A DNA stretch of 64,000 nt from Pedobacter xixiisoli (GTDB lineage Bacteria; Bacteroidota; Bacteroidia; Sphingobacteriales; Sphingobacteriaceae): NCBI RefSeq assembly GCF_900215335.1, contig NZ_OCMT01000002.1, positions 310,001 through 374,000 on the forward strand, written 5' to 3'. This document shows, in pieces, positions 33,421 to 42,897 of the stretch (position 1 is its first letter; each line of letters starts with the position of its first letter). The translations under genes were made by a program, and so were the position numbers. The notes beneath the pieces were generated by a model, which saw only the letters and a program-made list of their open reading frames with translations, was not told where the DNA came from and made no database searches.

Positions 33421-35355
33421 TTACTTTTTCGATGCTACTTGTTTAGCTAACCAATTCACCAATTCCTGTCCTGCTTCGTAGTTTTGATAGCTTGCTGGAA
33501 TTCTTCTACCATCAACATATTCGTTATACAACCAAGGATCGCCAATTACAAAAACAGTTCCCTTGCCATACTTAGTCACCGACATCACATCATCGCCGTC
33601 CTTGTCTTTAAGCATAGATTTAGCAGCACCAGACAACTTCAAGCTACTATATTCCTTAATAAATAAATCTTTTGGTTTAAAAATTTGGTTACCTGCTGGC
33701 ACTACTACCTTTGCTGTTTCAAAATTAGTGGCTACAGGCACAGTACCTTTACTATCACCCTTAAAATGAACGCCGAATACATTTGCTAGCTTATTGAAAT
33801 TAGTTAGCTCTGCATTAGGGGCATCATTGCCCATCAAGACCAACACTCCGCCAGCTTTTACCCAAGTAGAAACCTGTTTTACATCTGTAGCAGATACAAA
33901 TTTTGGATTGGGATTTTCCTTTTCAAAATCTGGATCTACAATAATATAAACAGAAGCATTTTTAAGGTTTGTAGCCGTTGGTGCCTGATATAAAGTATTC
34001 GTTTTAAACCCCGAATTACGGAACTGATCTCCCCAAAACGAAAAACCAGCATTCGGACGTTCATCCCATTTGTAGTGCCAAGATAAGTCGTTATTGCTTT
34101 GATCTTTCTTCACTTCGTTATTGAAATAAGAATCTAGCATCACTGTTTTTCCTTTACCAGGTTTCGGCATTGCTGCAATTTCCATCTCGTTTAATGCTAG
34201 CAAAAATGCACCCACACCTTTTGGATCGTTTGTGATTACTCGTTCACTGATGTAATATTCATAACTACCATCACGGTAAGGTTTACCGCCTAAACCAGAT
34301 ACAGCAACTGTACCTTTTAAACTAATTTTACCAGGCGCATCTTGCTGCACAAACTCCTTCTGCATACCTTTATAAGCTTTATCTGCTACTGCGAAATAAG
34401 AAGCAGGCAACCAGCCATTTCTAACTGCTTTTGCAATGGTATACACAAACATTGACGATGCCGAAGCTTCTAAATAATTCCCTTTGCCAGTGGGCTTATC
34501 TAAAACATCGTACCATAAACCTGTTTTTTGATCCTGTACTTTTTGTATTGCTACCGCAAAACGATTTAAGATATCGATGATTTCTTTTCTACGAGGATGG
34601 TTTTCCGGGAAATTCTCCAACACATCAACCATGGCCATGCCATACCAGCCCATTGCCCTACCCCAGAAATTTGGCGATTTACCTGTGGTTTTATCTGCCC
34701 AAGCTTCTGCTTTAGATTCGTCCCAACCGTGATATAACAATCCTGTTTTTGCATCTCTAGAGTTTTTCTCCATCCACACAAATTGATTGGCAATATCATC
34801 GAATGCTTTCTCATCCTTAATTAAAGCAGCATATTCTGCGTAAAATGGCTGTCCCATGTACAAACCATCTAGCCACATTTGCCAAGGATAAATTTTCTTA
34901 TGCCAAAAGCCACCTTCTTTAGTACGTGGATGCTCCTTCAATTGGTCCCATAAAATGGTAGCCGCTTTGAAGTATTTTTTATTGCCAGTTACTTTGTACA
35001 AAGTCAATAGAGAGCGACCATTTTTAACATTATCGATATTGTAATCACTTTGTTTATAGCGTTGGATATCTCCATCTTTGGTTACAAAGAAATCCATACT
35101 TTTTTGCATGTACTTGAAATACTCGCCATCGCCAGTACGTTTCCACAAACCGTCTATTCCTTCCAAAATCACACCTTGGTCGTAAGCCCATTTTACACGT
35201 TTAGGATTAGCAGGATCTAGGTTCAAAGAATCTTTCCAGATTTCCATTACTGTAGCTGCCATTTGCTTCGACAACGGTTGCGTTTGCGCCGCTGCATTGA
35301 AAGACAAAATCGATGAAGAAACTGCTAAGACGCTATATTTAAAAATCTTGTTCAT
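33421..35355 (-). CDS. GH105 unsaturated rhamnogalacturonyl hydrolase fused to a DUF4350-type domain
   Basis: A 644-residue exported protein; signal peptide about 1-23 (NAAAQ). Residues about 25-395 form the GH105/88 alpha/alpha barrel with the catalytic Asp163 in QMWLDGLYMGQPF, plus WARAMGWYG-type (FWGRAMGWYGMAMVDVLE) and GNYLEASASSMFVY motifs. It removes unsaturated uronic acid from products of pectate or rhamnogalacturonan lyases. After a linker (MPKPGKGKT) a second domain (about 405-640) with VMLDSYFNNE, VYIIVDPDFE, GGVLVLMGND and KYGKGTVFVIGDPWLYNEY resembles DUF4350/ThuA-like glutamine-amidotransferase folds. The role of that domain is unknown. The GH28 stop is 3 bp from this start. Confidence 0.88.
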   Translation of the reverse strand: MNKIFKYSVLAVSSSILSFNAAAQTQPLSKQMAATVMEIWKDSLNLDPANPKRVKWAYDQGVILEGIDGLWKRTGDGEYFKYMQKSMDFFVTKDGDIQRYKQSDYNIDNVKNGRSLLTLYKVTGNKKYFKAATILWDQLKEHPRTKEGGFWHKKIYPWQMWLDGLYMGQPFYAEYAALIKDEKAFDDIANQFVWMEKNSRDAKTGLLYHGWDESKAEAWADKTTGKSPNFWGRAMGWYGMAMVDVLENFPENHPRRKEIIDILNRFAVAIQKVQDQKTGLWYDVLDKPTGKGNYLEASASSMFVYTIAKAVRNGWLPASYFAVADKAYKGMQKEFVQQDAPGKISLKGTVAVSGLGGKPYRDGSYEYYISERVITNDPKGVGAFLLALNEMEIAAMPKPGKGKTVMLDSYFNNEVKKDQSNNDLSWHYKWDERPNAGFSFWGDQFRNSGFKTNTLYQAPTATNLKNASVYIIVDPDFEKENPNPKFVSATDVKQVSTWVKAGGVLVLMGNDAPNAELTNFNKLANVFGVHFKGDSKGTVPVATNFETAKVVVPAGNQIFKPKDLFIKEYSSLKLSGAAKSMLKDKDGDDVMSVTKYGKGTVFVIGDPWLYNEYVDGRRIPASYQNYEAGQELVNWLAKQVASKK

Positions 35356-35358
35356 GTA

Positions 35359-37038
35359 CTATTTATTGATTTGTAATGATTTTTCTTGTGCTCCAGCTAA
35401 AAACTCAGCTTGCTTTTGTGCTTTAGAAACGTCTAAACCAGAAGTTTTGATATTGCTATTTCTATCGCCAGTAATTTTGAATAATAAATCAGCGCTGTTA
35501 TAAGTAATATTCTTCAGGTTCACGTTATTTCCATTTTGGATATTGATTAACGGATTGCCATGCTCAATGGTCAATTTCACATTGCTTAGGTTAATGTTTT
35601 TACCTTCTTGAATGTCAATTCCTTTTTTAGATTTAATGTTGATGTTGTTTAAATTGATATTAGCAATGCTCATTTCTGGCAAACCACGAACGAAAATCGC
35701 TTTTTCAGCACCATCACAAACTACATTATCAATAAAGAAATCTTTAAAAACAGGCGTTTCTTCTGTTACTGGCAACAGCTCAACTTTAGGCGCATCGCGT
35801 TGATCGCCCACCAAAGCAATTGGATCTACTGCGGCATAATACATATCAAACAAAATCGCCTCTCCAGGAACTTCCATCATGTTAATGTTTTTGATGTGTA
35901 TATTTTCTACCACACCACCTCTACCTCTCGTAGTTTTAAAACGTAAACCAATATCAGTACCAATAAACGTACAGTCAGAAACGAAGATATTTTTAGCGCC
36001 ACCGCTCATTTCGCTACCGATCACAAAACCACCATGTGCGTGGTAAACCGTACTGTTGCGAATAATTACATTTTCTGTTGGCATTGCACGTTTTCTACCC
36101 CAAGTATCACGACCGGATTTAATACAGATACCGTCGTCACCTACGTCGAAAGTACTGTTTTCCACCAATACGTTTTTGCAAGATTCTATATCCAAACCAT
36201 CTCCATTTTGTGCATACCAAGGGTTTTTAGCATAAACATTTCTAATGGTTACATCTTCGCACATGAGTGGATGAATGTTCCAAGCCGCAGAATTTTGGAA
36301 AGTAACACCTTCTAACAAAACCTTCTTACAAGAAGTAAATACCAACAAATTCGGACGGAAGAAATCTTTAATACTATTGTAGTAATCTGCAGTTTTATCG
36401 GCAGTAATTTCTCCTGGATTACCTTTTATCTTCGAACCTTCCAATGCCCCTTGTGATGGATACCAAGTTTTTTTATCTTCTGTCAGTACACCTCCAGAAG
36501 CTACCAAATTTTTCCATTGGCTTTCGGTCAACTTACTTTTCTTTACCATTCTCCAAGCATCGCCACCACCATCTACAATTCCTGAACCGGTAACTGCAAT
36601 ATTAGTTTGGTTAACCGCCCATAATGGCGATTGGTTACGCATTTGAGGCAAACCTTCCCAGTTGCTTTTCACTAAAGGGTATTGACTAAAATCTCTCGTA
36701 AACTGCAAGATTGCATTAGCTTGTAAATGTAAATTCACATTGCTTTTTAGCTCAACCGGACCAGAAATCCACAAGCCTTTTGGCACCAAAACTACGCCAC
36801 CACCTTTTTTATTACAAGCTACAATAGCATCGTTAATGCTTTTAGTTATTAAGGTTACGCCGTCGCTTTTAGCACCATAGTTTACAATATTGAAAGTATC
36901 CTTTTTAAAGGAAGTTTGGGCTACTACAGGTAAATTATCAAAAGAGTAAGCTTTCTTAGTGCTTTTCTGAGCCTGCGAAATCATTGGGGCAGCAATTGCA
37001 AGTGCAAAGATTGAAGCAACAATTTTCTTCATGTTCAT
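35359..37038 (-). CDS. GH28 polygalacturonase-family glycosidase
   Basis: A 559-residue exported protein (signal peptide about 1-23, cleavage near SQAQ). Two ATGs six bases apart (37038, 37032) are both possible starts. It is a right-handed beta-helix with the GH28 catalytic set: Asp in NGDGLDIES (about 280), the Asp pair in VGDDGICIKSG (about 301-302), HGGFVIGSE for the usual GHG loop, and RFKTTRGRGG for the substrate-binding R-x-K. The long N-terminal region and KSGRDTWG wording fit the exo-acting Bacteroidota subfamily. It is probably the first gene of a distal sub-operon, since a repeat hairpin and a LacI-type operator sit upstream. Confidence 0.92.
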   Translation of the reverse strand: MNMKKIVASIFALAIAAPMISQAQKSTKKAYSFDNLPVVAQTSFKKDTFNIVNYGAKSDGVTLITKSINDAIVACNKKGGGVVLVPKGLWISGPVELKSNVNLHLQANAILQFTRDFSQYPLVKSNWEGLPQMRNQSPLWAVNQTNIAVTGSGIVDGGGDAWRMVKKSKLTESQWKNLVASGGVLTEDKKTWYPSQGALEGSKIKGNPGEITADKTADYYNSIKDFFRPNLLVFTSCKKVLLEGVTFQNSAAWNIHPLMCEDVTIRNVYAKNPWYAQNGDGLDIESCKNVLVENSTFDVGDDGICIKSGRDTWGRKRAMPTENVIIRNSTVYHAHGGFVIGSEMSGGAKNIFVSDCTFIGTDIGLRFKTTRGRGGVVENIHIKNINMMEVPGEAILFDMYYAAVDPIALVGDQRDAPKVELLPVTEETPVFKDFFIDNVVCDGAEKAIFVRGLPEMSIANINLNNINIKSKKGIDIQEGKNINLSNVKLTIEHGNPLINIQNGNNVNLKNITYNSADLLFKITGDRNSNIKTSGLDVSKAQKQAEFLAGAQEKSLQINK

Positions 37039-37062
37039 GTGTGTATTATAAATGGTTTCTTT

Positions 37063-37143
37063 AAGTTGTGAGTTATTAGTTATGTGTTATGCGCTTTGTT
37101 GGATTTCTTAAAACCCACACCTCACAACCCTTAACTTGCAACA
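37063..37143. repeat. Inverted repeat GTTGTGAG...CTCACAAC
   Basis: AAGTTGTGAGTTATTAGTTA and, about 40 bp on, CCTCACAACCCTTAACTTGC form an imperfect hairpin upstream of GH28. The wording matches the 11684-11760 element. Confidence 0.55.
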
Positions 37144-37206
37144 CTATTCTATAACAAGTCTACATAGTTTAAGGCAGTAAACGAACTAAAAGACCGAAAA
37201 TAACTA

Positions 37207-37220
37207 TGCAATCGTTGCCA
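37207..37220. promoter_or_regulatory. LacI-family operator match TGCAATCGTTGCCA
   Basis: Exact match to the LacI/GalR-type consensus TGnnAnCGnTnnCA, about 170 bp upstream of the GH28 start. Near-identical half sequences occur in the SusC/LacI intergenic region (54870-54895), so the locus LacI protein is the likely ligand. Confidence 0.6.
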
Positions 37221-37283
37221 TTTTGCGGGTTGTAAACAATAAGTTACAGGAGCAAGCAAATGAGGGAATTATTAAGCTTAGAA

Positions 37284-39707
37284 TTACTTAACAGAATAAG
37301 AATATACGTACCTACCAACTTGTCCATCTGCACTAATCCCTTCTATTACTACCTTAACTTTACCTGAATAGTCAGAATTGTAGAAACTTAGTTTATTTAC
37401 CTGGTCTTTTACGACAAGCATTGAAGGATTCCAATATAGCGCTTTTCGAAAATCATAATTTTGAGGTGCCTTAACATCGTAACTAGGAGAATAGTGTTCC
37501 TTTTTTATTTGATAACCAGTTATAGAGAAATTAAAAACACCTTTATTAGATTTCCTTGAAGGATCATCGTCACTATTAAAGCCTCTTTTTTGAGTAATGA
37601 TGATTACTCCGCCTAAACCATTAATGCCATACATTGCAGCAGAAGTGCCTTTCAATATTTCGATACTCGCAACATCATTTGCATTAATGTTACTAATTTT
37701 AAAACTAGCTTGACTAACAGGCATTCCATCAAAAATAACTAGCATTGGCGGAGGACCTTTTAAGATCTTTCCAAATTCATCCTTTTCCGGAACGTCTCTA
37801 GAATAAATCATATCATCAGACAACTTAAGGCCCATAACATTATTAATTAAATAGGTTGTAAGGTCGTGTGTTGTTTCTAAATCCTTCGCTAATACAATAG
37901 CGTCTGCTTTACCCGAGCCGTTTAAATTTGCAGAACCTTCTACAGCATCAGCACGCCTTTTACCTTTTATGATTACCTGCTTTAGGGTTGTACCTAAAAA
38001 CCTCTTATACAAATTATTGACATGTAGATTCTCAACAGATTTAACACTATCAACCAAATAGATTTCTCCGAATGTAGAAACTTTCTCTATATCAGCCTTA
38101 TTTTCCATTCCATCTACCTTAATAATTAATCCTTTTATTTTTTGATCTACTGGAGCGATAACTATTTGATTTTTATCTATTAGATTCAATTTTTCAAAAG
38201 AAAACTTACCTACTGAATCTGTTTTAGAGAACAGAATATCTTTGAAATAACCTTGTTGATATAAAATGATATCTGCATGGGAATAAGGTTTTTTACTTGC
38301 TAATTGAATACTTCCACGAATATTATCGGTGATCATCATTTGTTCTTTAGCAGTAATCATTTTACTTGATAATTGCTCTTTCCAAGAAAACCTTCTCCAA
38401 CCTTGAGTGAGCATCAAATTATCTAAATATCTTTCTTTAATCGTATCTGATTTAGAAAAGTAGGAATTTGGTTTCTCTATGTACCCCTTTAAATCTGAAA
38501 TTAATAACAGATCGGCAGCTATCGACCGTTCTTCATCTTCATCAAATGGAAATTCTGTTTCATTATAAACAGAAACAGAAAGGCTTCCTATTTCAGACAC
38601 GCCTGAAAAATCTTTTAAATTTACTTCCAGATTCACTTTTTCCCTCTTCTTATATTCTGGCATGATATTGCTTGTTATTTTAAGCATATCATTATGATTG
38701 CAGAAAATAAGACGCTCAGCAACAGGAATTCCATCTATATTAAAAAGAGTAAACTGAACAACCCCTGTATAAAAAACTGCCTTATCTATAGATAATTGAT
38801 TTATAGAAGAAGCCAGATGTTTTTTTGAAGCATACCTCACTAAACCGTCTTGAGACGCTATCAGTACTACGTCATTTCTAATGGCACCTATGTCGGTTTT
38901 GATCTTTACAAAAATACTATCAGCTTTGTTTTCTACATTTATAACAAAACCATTTTGTTTAACAACAGGCAAATGTTCTTTAACATATCCACCATTATCA
39001 GATCTAACATTAGCAAAATATTTACGATCTGACTCTGGAACAAAACTAAATCTCCCCATCCCTAAATTCTCTGTATTTATTTTAGTGATCAATTTCCCTT
39101 TGTCATCAACTATTTCGCCAGCTATTTTGACACCCAGACCATCATCACCTACGGCTTTAAAACCTACTATAGATTTTATTCCATAAATCAAATCTCCACC
39201 TTCTGGGAAAAAACTAATATTGAAGTTTTTAACTATGCGCTGCTTGGAAACTCCTATGCTATCAGTAATATGTATAGTTTTTCTATAATAAAACTTACTA
39301 CCGTAATTTTTCAATTGATCAGTATAGGCTCTTAACTGATAGTTTCCCGATTTCAGTGTATCGGATAAGCTTAAAAATCCGTCTGCTAAACCTACGCTCA
39401 GCTTCAATTTAGCTTGTTTGATCGTTTCTCCATCAGGACTGATCAAATCTACTAATACTGTATTAGACACGATAGAAGGCCTATTTAAATTTGTATTGAC
39501 AACATACACTTTGAACCAAATAGTATCAGATTTAAGATAAAATGGCTGGTTGGTGTGAATATGTATCTTTTCAATAGGATACTGATCTACTACCTTTTTA
39601 TAATCAGAAAGTTTTTTTAACAAATTTTGTTGCGCTAAAGCCGAAAAAGGCAGTAACGAAAAGAAGAATATAGTGATTAAAGAAAATACGCTGGTGCTAA
39701 TTTTCAT
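37284..39707 (-). CDS. MG2-domain protein with TonB-receptor plug domain and no barrel
   Basis: An 807-residue exported protein; signal peptide about 1-25 (SALAQ). The N-terminal 330 residues follow the alpha-2-macroglobulin MG2-like pattern (IEKIHIHTNQPFYLKSDTIW; VLVDLISPDGETIKQ; SGNYQLRAYTDQ; NISFFPEGGDLIYG). A carboxypeptidase-regulatory-like region follows near 470-560. Residues about 600-710 are a TonB-dependent-receptor plug (LTTYLINNVMGLKLSDD; MLVIFDGMPVS; VASIEILKGTSAAMYGINGLGGVIIITQ). Only about 100 residues remain, far too few for a 22-strand barrel. Such MG2-plug proteins are known in Bacteroidota but without a settled role. It lies in line between GH43 and GH28 in the pectin locus. 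Confidence 0.8.
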   Translation of the reverse strand: MKISTSVFSLITIFFFSLLPFSALAQQNLLKKLSDYKKVVDQYPIEKIHIHTNQPFYLKSDTIWFKVYVVNTNLNRPSIVSNTVLVDLISPDGETIKQAKLKLSVGLADGFLSLSDTLKSGNYQLRAYTDQLKNYGSKFYYRKTIHITDSIGVSKQRIVKNFNISFFPEGGDLIYGIKSIVGFKAVGDDGLGVKIAGEIVDDKGKLITKINTENLGMGRFSFVPESDRKYFANVRSDNGGYVKEHLPVVKQNGFVINVENKADSIFVKIKTDIGAIRNDVVLIASQDGLVRYASKKHLASSINQLSIDKAVFYTGVVQFTLFNIDGIPVAERLIFCNHNDMLKITSNIMPEYKKREKVNLEVNLKDFSGVSEIGSLSVSVYNETEFPFDEDEERSIAADLLLISDLKGYIEKPNSYFSKSDTIKERYLDNLMLTQGWRRFSWKEQLSSKMITAKEQMMITDNIRGSIQLASKKPYSHADIILYQQGYFKDILFSKTDSVGKFSFEKLNLIDKNQIVIAPVDQKIKGLIIKVDGMENKADIEKVSTFGEIYLVDSVKSVENLHVNNLYKRFLGTTLKQVIIKGKRRADAVEGSANLNGSGKADAIVLAKDLETTHDLTTYLINNVMGLKLSDDMIYSRDVPEKDEFGKILKGPPPMLVIFDGMPVSQASFKISNINANDVASIEILKGTSAAMYGINGLGGVIIITQKRGFNSDDDPSRKSNKGVFNFSITGYQIKKEHYSPSYDVKAPQNYDFRKALYWNPSMLVVKDQVNKLSFYNSDYSGKVKVVIEGISADGQVGRYVYSYSVK

Positions 39708-39802
39708 AAACTGAGCGGCTAATCGTTTTTCAAGGTAATCTTTATCATAAATATATTTATTTTATCTTAAAAAACGATCAACAAATAACTCTTTTACAAG
39801 GC

Positions 39803-41425
39803 CTACTTTTCTACCCTAAACCAATCGAAATCTGCATAACCACTATCATTAGTTTGTTGGTCTCTTACGGCGAATAGACCCAGTTTTGCACCAATCCATT
39901 TTCCAGGTGTGGCTTCAAAAACATCATCTATATTGGTGAAATTATTTCCATCCTTGCTGTAACTAAACTGGCATTTGGCACCTTTACCAACCTTCACTCT
40001 CAAGTATATTTCTTTACTATCTAACTTAAGCAATTGCTTTTCCGTTTCGGCTTTACCTTTGTCAGCACTTTTGCAAACCGAGTAAACCAAATAAAGTCCA
40101 TCCTTTTTAGATTTAACAGCCAAGTAAGCATAACTTAAACCGTAAATAGTTAAACCTGCTCTCTCATTTTCCAGTTTTGGATTTGCCGTAAAGCTCAATT
40201 TTGTTGTTGCCATAAATTCTTCTGTCGGGAATTTCTGCATCAGGATATTGGGCACATCCCAAAGGTTTTTAGCGCTATCTGGAGTTTTAGCTGTATACAA
40301 TCTCAAAGCACCCTTGCTCGGATTCAAAAACGACCATGTAGCTACTGGATTTGCTTGCCATTGCCATTGTAAACCTAAATTGCTACCGTTAAACTCATCA
40401 CTTTCGGCTGGCGTAAAAATTGCACTTGGTTTGGCTACCGTAGGTTTTTTATAAGTAAGCACAGGCTCGCCAATGCCATCGCCATCTTTATCTACACCAA
40501 TTACGGGCCAGTTATTTACCCATTTCATCGGTTGCAAATGAACTACCCTTCCGTACGCATCTTTATCTTGGAAATGCAGGAACCAATCTTCGCCACTCTG
40601 TGTATTTACCCAAGCACCCTGATGTGGCCCATTAATAGGTGTTTTGCCTTGGTCTAGCGCAACTTTACGTTCGTAAGGTCCGTAGATATTTTTTGAGCGC
40701 AAAATAGTTTGCCAACCTGTAGAAACGCCACCGCCCGGAGCAAAAATATAGTAATAACCGTTTCTTTTGTAAAGTTTTGGTCCTTCAATGGTTGGGTCTA
40801 ATTCATGACCATCGTATACCAGCTTTCCTTCATCAATTACCTTATCACCTTTTGCATTCAGTTGCTTCATGGCTATCACACTTTTTATTCCAGCTCTGCT
40901 GCCTGCATAGGCAATTGCCAAGTAAACTTTCCCATCTTCATCCCAAAGCGGACAAGGATCAATTAAACCTTTGCCAGCGTCTACCAATACAGGATCTGTC
41001 CAAGGCCCGAGAATGTTTTTAGCTTTAGTTAAGTAAATGCCAAAATCTGGATCTGGGTAGTAAATGTAAAACTCGCCATTATGAAAACGAATAGATGGTG
41101 CCCAAACACCATTGCCATGTTGTGTTTTTGAGAAATGCTCAAAAGGAGGTTGTCTTTTCAGAGCATGGCCAATGAGTTTCCAATTTACCAAGTCCGTAGA
41201 TTCTAAAATTGGCAGCCCCGGAACAGCATCAAAACTTGAAGCAATCATGTAAAACTTATCGCCAACACGAATGGCATCTGGGTCAGAATAATCTGCATCT
41301 AGCACTGGGTTTTTGTAAGTTCCATTCCCTAAATCGGACACCCAGGTTTTTGAAACAGTTTGTTGCTGGGCATTTACAGCATTCAACGAAAGAGCGGCTA
41401 ATAACGTAAAGAGAGTTCTTTTCAT
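39803..41425 (-). CDS. GH43-family glycosidase with C-terminal beta-sandwich
   Basis: A 540-residue exported protein (signal peptide about 1-19, NAVNAQ). A five-bladed propeller covers about 35-330 with the three acidic residues Asp48 (YSDPDAIR), Asp156 (GLIDPCPLWDEDG) and Glu214 (TIEGPKLYKRNGYYY). A C-terminal jelly-roll-like domain (about 345-538, starting SDEFNGSNLGLQWQWQANP) matches the GH43_C2/DUF1349-type module. GH43 enzymes act on arabinose, xylose or galactose side chains; in this locus side-chain removal from rhamnogalacturonan is the likely role. Subfamily (perhaps 12) is a guess. Confidence 0.92.
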   Translation of the reverse strand: MKRTLFTLLAALSLNAVNAQQQTVSKTWVSDLGNGTYKNPVLDADYSDPDAIRVGDKFYMIASSFDAVPGLPILESTDLVNWKLIGHALKRQPPFEHFSKTQHGNGVWAPSIRFHNGEFYIYYPDPDFGIYLTKAKNILGPWTDPVLVDAGKGLIDPCPLWDEDGKVYLAIAYAGSRAGIKSVIAMKQLNAKGDKVIDEGKLVYDGHELDPTIEGPKLYKRNGYYYIFAPGGGVSTGWQTILRSKNIYGPYERKVALDQGKTPINGPHQGAWVNTQSGEDWFLHFQDKDAYGRVVHLQPMKWVNNWPVIGVDKDGDGIGEPVLTYKKPTVAKPSAIFTPAESDEFNGSNLGLQWQWQANPVATWSFLNPSKGALRLYTAKTPDSAKNLWDVPNILMQKFPTEEFMATTKLSFTANPKLENERAGLTIYGLSYAYLAVKSKKDGLYLVYSVCKSADKGKAETEKQLLKLDSKEIYLRVKVGKGAKCQFSYSKDGNNFTNIDDVFEATPGKWIGAKLGLFAVRDQQTNDSGYADFDWFRVEK

Positions 41426-41452
41426 CAGTTTATAATTTGGTTACTATTTAGG

Positions 41453-42703
41453 CTATTTCAAGCCTGTGTATTGCGTATTATGAGTTTTTATTTTTTCGCC
41501 TGTAGCTACAGTTATTTTACAGTTTTCAAAATCAATGTTTTTCACGTTGTATAGTTCTACGCCTTTCTTCGCATCAATTTTAACATTAATCATTTTTACA
41601 TCTTCAATGGGCGATTCTGGTAATCCCCATAGTTTAATTGCATTTTCAGCATTGGTAATATTAACATTTTTTAATTGAATATTTCTATAAACAGGTGTAT
41701 TTTGTGCAAACGGTTGCACTTCTTCTTCCAAAATATTTTTCGGTTCTTTCGGATAATACTCAGAGATGAAAATTGGCCATTTCACATTCTTGATTTCAAT
41801 ATCCTGATATACAATATTTTCAACCAGTCCGCCTCTACCTCTAGCCGTTTTTATGCGAATGGCAGATGTGGTACTATCGAACTTGCAATTGTTGACATTT
41901 AGGTTTTTTAATCCACCTGCGGTAAAACTACCGATAGACAAACCGTGTCCGTAGCCGAAATCGCAATTGCGGACGGTCATATTTTCTACTTCTGGCTCAC
42001 CATTTTTCTGGTTTCTGTTCCCGAAATTAATAGCGATATTATCATCGCCTGTGGCTATTTTACATCTTTCTATTAAAGTGTTTTTCGCTGAGATATTAAT
42101 ACCATCCGTATTTCTTGATTTTTCTGGAGCAGTAATAGTAATATCATGAATATAAACTTCTTTACATCCTTTTAGAGAAATATGCGTATTCGGTGGATTT
42201 AAAGTCGTAATCCCTGCAATCTCTAAGCGTTCACAGTTTTCTATAAACAGTAATTGTGGCCTACGAAATGTAATTTCTTTCGCGGTAAACTTATCCCACC
42301 AAATTTGTCCCTGCCCATCTATAGTTCCGTCACCACTGATTTTAACATCAGCTGCTTTTTTAATGCTAATGAAGTTAAGATAACGCTCATTTACCACGGG
42401 ATAATTTGGGACATCGTTGATTAGTTTAAGGACAGCGCCTTTTTCGAATATTAGATTGGTCTTGCTTTTAATCTCAATTGGTCCGCACAAGAATACGCCT
42501 TTGGGAATGGTTAATGTGCCACCAGTTTCGGCAACTTTGTTTAAAGCATTTTGTATAAAGGCAGTATTTATAGTTTGACCATCGCCTATCGCACCAAATG
42601 TGGTTACGGTATAACTTTGCACTGGAATTTTTGGGGATATTGGATTTTGTGCCTTTAGCAAAAATGCATTTAGCACAAACAACATCATAAGTAATCTCTT
42701 CAT
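41453..42703 (-). CDS. GH28 polygalacturonase (exo-type)
   Basis: A 416-residue exported beta-helix enzyme. Start at the ATG at 42703 (MKRLLMMLFVLNAFLLKAQ signal peptide); the TTG at 42712 adds only three residues. GH28 signatures are all intact: NTDGIN (Asp200), GDDNIAIN (Asp220/Asp221), GYGHGLSIG (His253) and RIKTARGRGG (Arg283, Lys285). It hydrolyses alpha-1,4-galacturonan. It is shorter than the second GH28 (35359-37038) and carries the canonical rather than variant GHG loop, so the two probably have different substrates or modes. A PL1 gene lies upstream across a terminator hairpin and an inverted repeat. Confidence 0.94.
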   Translation of the reverse strand: MKRLLMMLFVLNAFLLKAQNPISPKIPVQSYTVTTFGAIGDGQTINTAFIQNALNKVAETGGTLTIPKGVFLCGPIEIKSKTNLIFEKGAVLKLINDVPNYPVVNERYLNFISIKKAADVKISGDGTIDGQGQIWWDKFTAKEITFRRPQLLFIENCERLEIAGITTLNPPNTHISLKGCKEVYIHDITITAPEKSRNTDGINISAKNTLIERCKIATGDDNIAINFGNRNQKNGEPEVENMTVRNCDFGYGHGLSIGSFTAGGLKNLNVNNCKFDSTTSAIRIKTARGRGGLVENIVYQDIEIKNVKWPIFISEYYPKEPKNILEEEVQPFAQNTPVYRNIQLKNVNITNAENAIKLWGLPESPIEDVKMINVKIDAKKGVELYNVKNIDFENCKITVATGEKIKTHNTQYTGLK

Positions 42704-42740
42704 CGTTAGCAAAGTCAGGATTTTATAAATGGTTCATATT

Positions 42741-42754
42741 TGTTCAAGCGAACA
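42741..42754. promoter_or_regulatory. Inverted repeat TGTTC-AAGC-GAACA upstream of GH28
   Basis: A perfect 5-bp arm palindrome with a 4-bp centre, 38 bp upstream of the ATG at 42703. It is a possible operator for an unidentified regulator and does not fit the LacI-type consensus. Arms this short can occur by chance. Confidence 0.3.
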
Positions 42755-42848
42755 TTACAAACTTAACCTACACCTCAAAAAATCAGGTTTAAAAATTGAT
42801 TAAAGAGGTTTAAAATCTGATTATCAATAGCGTTTATCATTTAAATCA

Positions 42849-42876
42849 TTAAAAAGGCGAATGTTTCCATTCGCCT
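42849..42876 (-). terminator. Terminator after the PL1 gene, internal to the pectin locus
   Basis: AGGCGAATG-TTTC-CATTCGCCT, perfect 9-bp stem, followed on the minus strand by a T-run (A-run 42849-42855); 22 bp past the PL1 stop. Confidence 0.88.
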
Positions 42877-42897
42877 AAAATATGTCTATAGCTTAAA

